The notes beneath the pieces are model-generated. The model was given only the letters and a program-made list of their open reading frames with translations, searched no databases and was not told the DNA's origin. Of a stretch of 64,000 nucleotides of DNA, positions 56,518-64,000 are shown in pieces. The stretch covers positions 380,175 to 444,174 of the forward strand of contig MNCI01005181.1 of the NCBI GenBank assembly GCA_015680685.1, written 5' to 3'. The stretch comes from Gnetum montanum. Lineage: Eukaryota; Streptophyta; Gnetopsida; Gnetales; Gnetaceae. Position numbers and translations under genes: made by a program. How positions within the stretch are numbered: the stretch's first letter is position 1; every line of letters begins with the position of its first letter.

Positions 56518-59048
56518 ATGTCTTCTTGTTCTTCTCACAAGAGCACTTCACCTAGGGATCATACAAAGAATAGTCGGCAATCAAAAACACATAAGCTAAA
56601 TCCGCCAATTCCTCAGTAATATAGGGTGGAATATACTCATCCCAATGAGTATATTCCTAATTTTAATTTTATCTTCCATCAAGATGAATAGATGCGCTGG
56701 AGAGATTTGCAAGGTAACATAGTGTTACCTCCAAATTGTGCAGTCCCCAACATGCTCCTCCATGCTTTGGCACAGATCAGCATGACTCAGCTCTATGCTG
56801 AATACGTTGCGGAAAATTTTGACGTGAGGGATTACCATCCCATAGATTTACGATGTATGAGGGACATAAGGTAGGAGAGCCAACATACACTATTGAAGGG
56901 CAAAGAGGTCTAGCACGTCCTAAGCGAAATTGGAGATGGTGAATCACTTGTAACTAGTTCTCTATCGAAAGAAGTTCCCCCTCCTAACGAAAGTGAGGAG
57001 TTGGGGTATCAGAACCTACGATCCATGATACATAACCCTAGTTCTGATCCCTATGAACACCAATTGTTCATGAAAGGAACAACAACAAATGAAAAGGATA
57101 GGCACTTAGATCATCATCACGATCGGGGCCAAAGCCATAGAAGAGAAGGTAAGAAACATCATCATGGCGATGGTTTTCCTTCTTCTTATCCTTCTTCACA
57201 TCATTCACCCTCTCCTTCCACATCTAGGTGCAGCCATCATGAACATAACAAAGAGGATAAAGGTAAGATAAATGAGAGACCTCGACGAGAGGGATGAGAG
57301 AGAGGACAAGGGCATGAACGAAGGGAGAGTAGGGAACAACAGAGATATCACAGGCATCATGAACGAGATGATCATGATGAGCCCCTACTTGCAACCTGAA
57401 GTATGCTAAACATAACAAAGGCAGTAAGAATTCCAAGAAGGAATTTAAAAGATAGTCAGATCAAATGCTTAGACATGAATGACATCCCACGCTTTGAGGG
57501 GGGATACAACGCTAATCCACAACATCATTTACAAGCATTCCAAAATGCCTGTGCCTTGAAAAATAGAGAAAATGAGTGGAAGAAACTTAAGTTATTTCCC
57601 AGGACACTCATCAAGGAAGTAGAGAGTTGGTACCAGTCCTTAGAACTAAAAACCATCAGGAGGTGAAGTACGATGTTAGAACTATTCAACAATAAATATC
57701 AGACATGCTCTAGAGTGTCTAACTTACGTAAGCAGATCCAAGGATAGAAGCAAGGTATTCATGAACCCTTGGATGCTATCATGGGCTGCTATTATGCATT
57801 GTTACATGATTGCCTAGGCCATGATCAACTCTGCCACATCGTAGATGGGCTAAGGTATGAAACTAGGAGAACCCTTGGGACCTATGCCCAAGGGAGACTA
57901 TCAGAACTAGAGCCCATGAAATACATAGACTATTGGAGAAAGTAGCCAAAGAAGAAGGGGAGCTACAAAAAAGGGAAAGTGTGGAAGAATATAACTATGA
58001 TCCCTCTCTTTAAAAGAAGGAAGTGAAATTTTACGATGAAGAGGATGAGTCACCACTTGAAGAGTTGGTGAACATAAAAACCTTGCCGATTCAAAAGTTA
58101 ATAACTGAAGTATCGGCTAAGGTGGATCAATTGTGGGATTCCTTAGACTCTAGACTTGAAACTATCCTAAAAATTGTAGAAGAGTCTAAGGTGGAACAAG
58201 GTAGTGATAAAGGTAAGACAAAGCGGAAAGATTTAGGCCCTGCACATAACAAGGGTAAGGGGAAAATTACTATCTCCAATGAGGTTGTGGATTCAGACAT
58301 AGATGATGATGGTGGATGTGAGATCTGCCACTATGACCATCCTAAGGGATGTTGTCTAATCATCTCACATCTACAGGGGTCTGGGGTATATGCACTTAAC
58401 CCAAGACTCAACCAACAACAGACACCCCAAAGGTTACCTTATCCCCAAGGTAACCAAAGGTAGTTCCACCAACCGTTAATGTACTATCCAAGTGGAACTC
58501 CACCACAACCCATCGGGTAGCATTAGCAGTGGAAATATCCATAGTCATGGGGGATGCCATCACTAAAACAAAAGTACCCTTACCAGCAACCGAATCCATA
58601 TGGTTACTATGTGCAGCAGCCGATTTTTCCAAGTGACTCCATGGGTCACACAACTCCCCAACATCACTACCAAGTTTGGGAGTACTTTAGAAGGACTCCT
58701 TCTCCTTTGGGAGGCACCCCACATACTTACCATCCTCCAAATCCATCTGCACCTCTTCCACTAGTAGTTCCCATATCACCTCCTGCTCCAACAATGCAAG
58801 GGGAACTTCCTACTCAACCACAGCAACGCCATGCTACGAGAGCCGTAAACATTCAACCTGTTGCTGGTTCTTACAACTGTAAAAAGAGAAGACCTTTATT
58901 TAGAACCAGAAGCCCAGACAAGCTCTCACAACAACAAGCAGTTCAGTCTATATATGCTCCTCCAACAAACAAAACTTTGGAGCACCCTTCAGTTGAAAAT
59001 CAGAGCTTAACGCATACGGTTATGTTAACGCATACCGTAACTGACTAG
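56518..59048 (+). pseudogene. gag of element F
   Basis: Starts at ATG 56,518 (MSSCSSHKSTSPRDH). YIPNFNFIFHQDE and MRWRDLQGNIVLPPNC follow; a His/Arg/Ser-rich basic linker (57,040-57,300); DMNDIPRFEGGYNANPQHHL and AFQNACAL (57,475-57,560), the gag core; YYALLHDCLGHD (57,790-57,825); then an open stretch of 146 codons (58,023-58,463) with NIKTLPIQKLITEVSAKVDQ and the variant zinc knuckle CEICHYDHPKGCC (58,322-58,360), and a Pro/Gln-rich tail to 59,048. It is the best-preserved gag of the family in the window, yet still has several stops. Confidence 0.85.
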
Positions 59049-59099
59049 ATCAAGGTAGGCCACCTTCCTAGGAAACTATCTGGCCCTGGGAGTCCCTTA

Positions 59100-59699
59100 A
59101 TCTATTTATAGATCACTGGGAAAAAACCAAATAAGGCTCTTCTTGACTCAGGTTTCGGAGTCAACCTAATTTTACAAGAGATGTATCAAGCTTGGAACCT
59201 GCCCCAACTTAAGAAGAGTAACATTCAACTAGAGCTGGCAGACCAGTCCATCACCATTCCCTTGGGATTGGTGGAGGACATTGTTACCACTGTGTGTGGT
59301 TGGTCTTACCCAGCCAATTTCCTAGTGATTAAAGTTAACAACAACGAAGGGGACTTCCCAATTATAATGGGAAGGGCATGGATGAGTACAGTAGATGCAT
59401 GCCTAGGAATTCATGTTCTTTCCTTGGAAATTTCTAAGATAAACATTTATGGAAAGATCAAGAAGAGAAAAGTTCCATGCATCACATATAGTGATTCATC
59501 GGGTGATGACATGGAGGAATGCACAACATCGCCTCCATGCAACAAGTGTGCCCTTGAAACTTTGAAACAAAGATGCCTGTATGTAGCAACCACACAACAA
59601 GTAGTAGACATCCCATGGTTGATAGCTACTAGAAAGGCAACTGACAAATATGCATGGAACGAACTGAGGAAACAACCCATGCCAGCAACGAAGGCATAG
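59100..59699 (+). pseudogene. Retropepsin region of element F
   Basis: An in-frame stop at 59,109 precedes KALLDSGFGVNLI; the DSG active site (59,145-59,153) is intact. Then MYQAWNLPQLKKSNIQLELA, VEDIVTTVCGWSYPANF and the conserved PIIMGRAWMS. After the protease fold the frame runs to TAG 59,697-59,699 through a Cys/Lys-rich part (CNKCALETLKQRC). It corresponds to the protease in elements B and D, but no RT follows. Confidence 0.85.
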
Positions 59700-59822
59700 A
59701 TACATTGGAATATGAACGTTGCAAACTTCCACCCCTTAACCTAAGATCATCAATTGGGAGGAGTTGGACACTTTTAAGAAATTCAAAAAAGTGCTCATTA
59801 TTTAAAATATCTCCCTTTCCAT

Positions 59823-59840
59823 TCAATCATGGGGGAGATG
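59823..59840 (+). other. Polypurine-like motif after the protease of element F
   Basis: TCAATCATGGGGGAGATG; equivalents directly after pol in elements B (18,676-18,695) and D (45,305-45,323). In F it marks the junction left by loss of RT to integrase. Confidence 0.5.
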
Positions 59841-59871
59841 GACACCTATTCTAATCATTTGGGGCCCCTTT

Positions 59872-60035
59872 TTACGTTTTTGTTTTTCACATTTTTGTTT
59901 TAGACGTTTTTGTTTTACAAGTTTTTGTCTTACACATTTTTGTTTTACACATTTTCCTTACATGTTTTTGTCTTACACATTTTTTTTACACGTTTTTGTT
60001 TTACATGTTTTTGTTTTACACATTTTTGTTTTCTC
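59872..60035 (+). repeat. 15-bp minisatellite, unit about YRTTTTTGTTTTACA
   Basis: About eleven imperfect units such as CATTTTTGTTTTACA and CGTTTTTGTTTTACA in tandem. Element D has a scattered, decayed version of the same motif on its minus strand at 45,120-45,270. Confidence 0.88.
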
Positions 60036-61825
60036 AATTTCTTTAACTTTTCTTGTTTTTGTTTTACAACATTGTTATACTTTTCCATTTTTGTGTGTGT
60101 GTTATCCACCTTGTAAGTTTGTCACCCAATAAGTGTTCTTCATGATGGTATGAATTGTTTTCTTATTGATTGGTCATGTTTTGTTTTTACCTTTAAGTCA
60201 CGATGTTGATACTAAGATATGTTTCTTTTGATATGGCAGGCAATGAGTTCACTTCATCCATTCATCCACAAGTTCTATGGTCTCTCTTAGCTTGGAAATG
60301 TATAGTTCCCTTCATAATAAGAACTTTAATGAATTGGTGACTGGGCATTTCTCAAACGAAGGAAGGACTCAAGGATTGAAAAGGGTGTGACTTCAAGGGA
60401 ACTTGATGCATTTGTGTTGATCGTTCTCTTAGGTGCTTGGATATTTTCTTCTTGAGTTTTCTTGCCGTTTTGACATTACCCAATTCTCAAGAAGTTGAGC
60501 AATAAAAATAACAAAGTCTTTGCATCATGTGGTTCTCACGCATAAAAACATAAAACAAAAAAATAAAAGAAAAGAGAGAGAGAGAGAAGAGAAAAGTGAG
60601 AATTCAAAGCACACCCCTTAGACAAAATAATCCCTTGGGCTACAAGCACTGGTTATGGACCTAAAATAAAAGTGTTTCCTCTAACTAAGGTCCTTCTTGC
60701 TTTCCATTCTCTCCTCATTTCATTGAAATGGTGGTGACTCTTGGGTGAAGGCATTCTTGTTGCTTTAAGAGGATGGTTTGGCCAAATGCATTAATGTGAA
60801 GTTATTGGAAGTGGTTTGTTTGAGGTCAGAATTGGAACAAGATTTTCCGAGTCACATTAATCATAAACTACACAAGGGGCTGTGCACCACCTTGTTCTTG
60901 GGATTCCATTCCATTCTCTTCTCTCCATCCTTCTCTCCATTATTCACCTCATTGCCGGTTATATCATTAGTGTATATATTTTTGTTGATGCATTATTTTC
61001 TTTTTGGTAAATTCTTACAGTTAAGACTTTAAATCTTGTTTCGAATGACATTCCCAGAGCCTATGGACTCTTTGAATGTGGGTTTGTCAAGGCATGAGCC
61101 TGCTTTGGGGAGGACCCACTGACATTTCTATTTGGTGCACCAGTTAACTTCTTTTCCCTAACATTTTTGTAATTAGTTTTATTGTGTTCATTTCCATCTT
61201 AACATCCATTTCATTGATGTTATCGTTGTCTCTTTTTCTCTATCTTTCTTGTTCTTCTTTTTTCTCTATTCTATCGCTATCGGAGGTTCATGATTAGTCA
61301 TGGGGGTATAGGGCCCAATTTTTTTGATTTTCTCCTAACCCCTACACCTTCGGTAGTCACCAATATTATATCTCTAGATCTGTATCAGCCACACCACAAC
61401 CTAGCCACACCAAAGCAAGGTATCAACTACATTGAAATTCATTTACCCTTGCTAATATAAGATTGTGTTGTGTGTGCAGAAGGCAATCATACAATAATAG
61501 AAGGGATCTGGAAGGAACACTTGGAATGGAACAGTGCTAGAAGTAGCTATGCAAGGAGTAAGATCGATGGTGCACTTACGGATGGACAACGAAAGGTGCA
61601 ATCTTGGCATTGGCAGTAGTAATATTTCTTTCTCTCTCTCTTTCTCAGCTACCCAATGAGGCCTGATGTCAATGTAATAAGGTGTTCGCTCTTGTTGTCC
61701 TGAACACCAGTTTTGTCAAGTCTTGTAATGATGATCCATTCACAAGTCATCCCATTAGTTCCATTCAGTCAATAATCCCATACCTTTCCAATATTTTGTA
61801 AGGAACTCGAGGATGAGTTTTCATT
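60036..61825 (+). other. Post-pol non-coding region of element F
   Basis: No coding sequence. Colinear islands shared with B and D: GTGTGACTTCAAGGGAA (60,385-60,401), CAAAGCACACCCCTTAG (about 60,606-60,622), GAGCCTGCTTTGGGGAGGAC (about 61,099-61,118), and a second polypurine-like AGTCATGGGGGTA (61,296-61,308). Sequence from there to 61,825 is short (about 0.5 kb) where B and D have ORF3. Confidence 0.6.
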
Positions 61826-61839
61826 CAGTCATGGGGGTA
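61826..61839 (+). other. 3' polypurine tract of element F
   Basis: CAGTCATGGGGGTA directly before the LTR start TGATGGG at 61,840. Confidence 0.85.
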
Positions 61840-62699
61840 TGATGGGATATGATATCACATGGGCCATGATATCACATACGCAATATCGCGACCGTCGAGA
61901 TATCGCATCCCACGTGATATTACATTGTCCCCTACGATATCGTGTACGTGATATCGCGGTGCACCGCAAATTCTATAAATAGGAGGTATCTCTCCCTTGC
62001 TTTCCATCCTAGGCTTAGATAGTAGGGAAAATTTGGCAAATTGATCACTCCAAAGATAGAATATCTTCCATATGCCTGCAGTAGGAGTCCTAAAGTGAAT
62101 AGATCTTTATTCGAGCAAACATTGTACCTGAACACAAGTTTGTGTACGATAATAAAGACAAACTTCCTAGATAAACCTTGCAGTGCATGGAATAGGCTAA
62201 TTAGGATGTTATTTAATGTTATTTATTGTTTTCCATTTACATGCTTTATTAGGAATTAAATATTTCTCAACCCTTCTCTCCTAGTTAAGTGCCTTAGTAC
62301 GACCGCTTCAAGCATGTGCGTTACACGTGGTGATCCCAGCAACGATTAGCGTTTGGTAGCCATAGTTGCATTGGTTTAGGGTGTGAATGGTAAGGGGGAA
62401 TGGATGATGACACTAGGTTAATTTTGAATTAGTTCATTAGTTAGAGTTACTAATTAGTCTCTCTACCCTTCACCTCACTAGCATAGGAGATAAAACCAGA
62501 AAAGATATAAAAATCATATACCTCGGACTTACTTAACCATACACCATGACAAATACAAGTAAGTTTGGGAAGAAAACAAATGGTTAACCTTAAGTATTTC
62601 ATGAGGCGTGTAGGCACTTAGTCTGCGGAGTTCGACCGAATCTTGCGTGTTACGCTTGTATTCGTATGGTTGAGTGTAGGGGTACCTTGCCACTCATTA
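61840..62699 (+). repeat. 3' LTR of element F
   Basis: 860 bp, 65 bp longer than the 5' LTR because U3 holds seven GATATC-type hexamers (61,851, 61,868, 61,882, 61,899, 61,916, 61,936, 61,950) instead of three. TATAAAT at about 61,974, AATAAAG at about 62,150. Ends CACTCATTA (CA mutated to TA). Confidence 0.92.
61851..61955 (+). promoter_or_regulatory. U3 hexamer array (GATATC type), seven units
   Basis: GATATC, GATATC, AATATC, GATATC, GATATT, GATATC and GATATC at spacings 17, 14, 17, 17, 20 and 14 bp, all 14 plus a multiple of three. Just upstream of the LTR TATA box. Confidence 0.6.
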
Positions 62700-63253
62700 A
62701 TTTTGAAAAGCAATTGAGGTAAGTTAGAAAAGGATGAAAATGGCAAACGAGAAGGTGAGAAGACTATGAAACAACTAAAATATCTCAAGTAAAGTTATGA
62801 GAAGGTTTCTAGGTTTCTTATCTTTTGTTATTCATAAATATTGATGAAATGCATAATGATTGATACCATGAGCAAGAAATAGAGCTCCAAGTAAGTGCAA
62901 TTGGTGATTGCAGCTTGAATGAAAATTATGTGGCATGTTGTCCTGTGTAGTCTATTCTCTTGTGTCTTATTTGTAAGTTGATATCTCAATTCTGGGCCAT
63001 GGAAGATATTTTCTATTCAATGTGTCTTACATTGAGAACAACCATTGTATAATTGTAGAGCCCCAAGCTCTGCAATATCATTTAAGTGTGGAAGGTTTTG
63101 GATGGTTGTGGGTTTTGAGAATCCTAGTGTAATATTCTAAGTAATTAATTAAATATAGCTATTTTTCTTATTTTCTAATAAAATTTTTTATCTTTGCATA
63201 AGATCTAGATTTATTATTTGAAGGTGATTAATTATTGGAGTGAACCTACTCTA
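62700..63253 (+). repeat. 3' LTR of element E, second part
   Basis: Resumes alignment with 36,717-37,313 (GGTAAGTTRGAAAWGGATG, AAGGTTTCTAGGTTTCTT, AGTGAACCTACTC). Ends at 63,253 (CTACTCTA, terminal CA now TA), followed by GGTAA. Confidence 0.85.
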
Positions 63254-63258
63254 GGTAA

Positions 63259-64000
63259 CTAATGACATAATAGTTGTCGTAGGAGTCTAGAAAAATTTTA
63301 GGAAGCTTGGATTTTAATTTTGAAAGTATTTTTATATCTTTGGATCTTCATTTAAATTTATAATTTAGCTTTGATTACATCTAGCAAAGTATGACCTTTT
63401 ATTTGGTAGTTTAAAAATAGGTCCTTGATCTTGGTTGATTAGTATAGCTAGTTGGATTCATCTTACCATTACCTAGGGAATTGGTTATTGTTGGACTTGT
63501 TTGAGTGTTAGATTTTAGTTTCAGTTTGGCCCATCATTTAATTATATATATGTTTTAGAATCATCAATTATTATATGTGGGATTCATTCTCACCATTGGG
63601 TTTCAGATTTATCAATAATTTATATGTGTATTTTAGACTCATTGATCATTATATGGGATTTAGTCTTATTGATAATTGATATATGGATTTTATACTCACT
63701 AATTATATAACAAAATGTAGGTATTAGACTCACTCTCATTCATAAATGGACTTGTTTATTGGTTGGGATAAGGATGGTGGTCCAATTTTTAGCTTATAAT
63801 TGACCATTGTTTTGACATTATTTTTATTACCTATTTAGACTAATGTTTGTTTAGTATGGATAAATTTTTTTTGCAACTACCTATGTGCATGAATATTCAG
63901 GTACCTAATGCCTCCAAGAAAACTTAAGAAGTATTGTTTTCTAGTTGATTTACCATACCTAGTCTTGAAACTGATTTTCCTTGGTTTATGTGATTTCTAG
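63259..64000. other. Right flank without recognisable genes
   Basis: A/T-rich sequence with loosely repeated CTCATTGATNATTATATG-like phrases between about 63,560 and 63,730. No coding region or LTR end seen. Confidence 0.45.

Larger units (their letters stand above)
55584..62699 (+). mobile_element. Element F: 7.1 kb gypsy derivative without RT or integrase
   Basis: Inserted in the 3' LTR of element E; the E LTR resumes at 62,700. LTRs of 795 and 860 bp, tRNA-Asp-type primer site, gag and protease, then directly the post-pol non-coding region of the family and the polypurine tract. RT, RNase H, integrase, the internal U3-like array and ORF3 are all missing. It would depend on relatives such as B or D for reverse transcription and integration. 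Flanks are T-rich (TTTTT left, ATTTT right), so the target duplication cannot be called exactly. Confidence 0.9.
36351..63253 (+). mobile_element. Element E: chromovirus-like gypsy element, split by two insertions
   Basis: LTRs start at 36,351 and 55,231. Order: 5' LTR, iMet-type primer site, gag, protease, RT (split), RNase H, integrase with a GPF-like C-terminus, polypurine tract, 3' LTR (split). Removing nested elements D (39,321-52,500) and F (55,584-62,699) leaves about 6.6 kb, normal for the family. Probable target duplications GGCAA (36,346-36,350) and GGTAA (63,254-63,258), one transition apart. No chromodomain was recognised after integrase. All frames are interrupted. Confidence 0.88.

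Noticed and set aside
59910-60116. 68-codon Phe/Cys-rich frame resembling a membrane peptide
   Set aside because: Translation of the 15-bp TTTTTGTTTTACA minisatellite; composition alone explains it.
1-64000. tRNA, rRNA or small RNA genes
   Set aside because: No cloverleaf with A and B boxes or rRNA-like stretch was recognised; the tRNA-like matches are short primer-binding sites next to LTRs. A tRNAscan or Rfam run would settle this.

Overview
The window looks like nuclear DNA of a seed plant. It has one intron-containing plastid-enzyme gene in about 64 kb, and the rest is mostly old LTR retrotransposons full of stops and frameshifts. The low gene density and the deep decay of nested elements suggest a large genome such as a gymnosperm's. 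That is inference; no species-diagnostic sequence was recognised.

Layout. 1-659 is the end of a + strand LTR. It abuts the gag half and 5' LTR of a minus-strand Ty3/gypsy element (660-4023). At 5025-7042 lies the only intact gene, a seven-exon plastid-type fructokinase (pfkB family). 8.4-12.7 kb holds decayed minus-strand gag remnants, one gypsy and one Ty1/copia-like. 12.69-25.88 kb is a 13.2 kb minus-strand gypsy element of Athila/Tat type (element B). 25.9-33.3 kb holds copia-like LTR and gag pieces, an unrecognised coding remnant and a solo LTR with a perfect 5-bp target duplication. 33.3-36.3 kb shows nothing recognisable. 36,351-63,253 is a + strand chromovirus-like element (element E). 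It is interrupted in its reverse transcriptase by a 13.2 kb minus-strand element (element D, 39,321-52,500, target duplication CATTC) and in its 3' LTR by a 7.1 kb + strand element (element F, 55,584-62,699). F has gag and protease but no reverse transcriptase or integrase.

Most notable. The LTRs of the Athila/Tat-like family carry, just upstream of their TATA box, an array of near-palindromic hexamers on a 14-bp pitch. The hexamer differs between subfamilies (GATATC, GTATAC, GTCAAT-like) but the pitch recurs. Elements B and D carry a second, internal array of the same kind. It is followed by a TATA-like box, a polypurine-tract-like motif, and a long extra open reading frame (here ORF3) between integrase and the 3' LTR. 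This suggests an internal promoter driving a separate gene. Element F lacks both the internal array and ORF3. Polypurine-tract-like motifs occur three times per element, marking apparent module boundaries. A 43-bp stretch identical to F's 5' LTR sits inside E's RNase H region.

All comparisons were made by eye. Identity figures, coiled-coil calls and clade assignments should be read as estimates.
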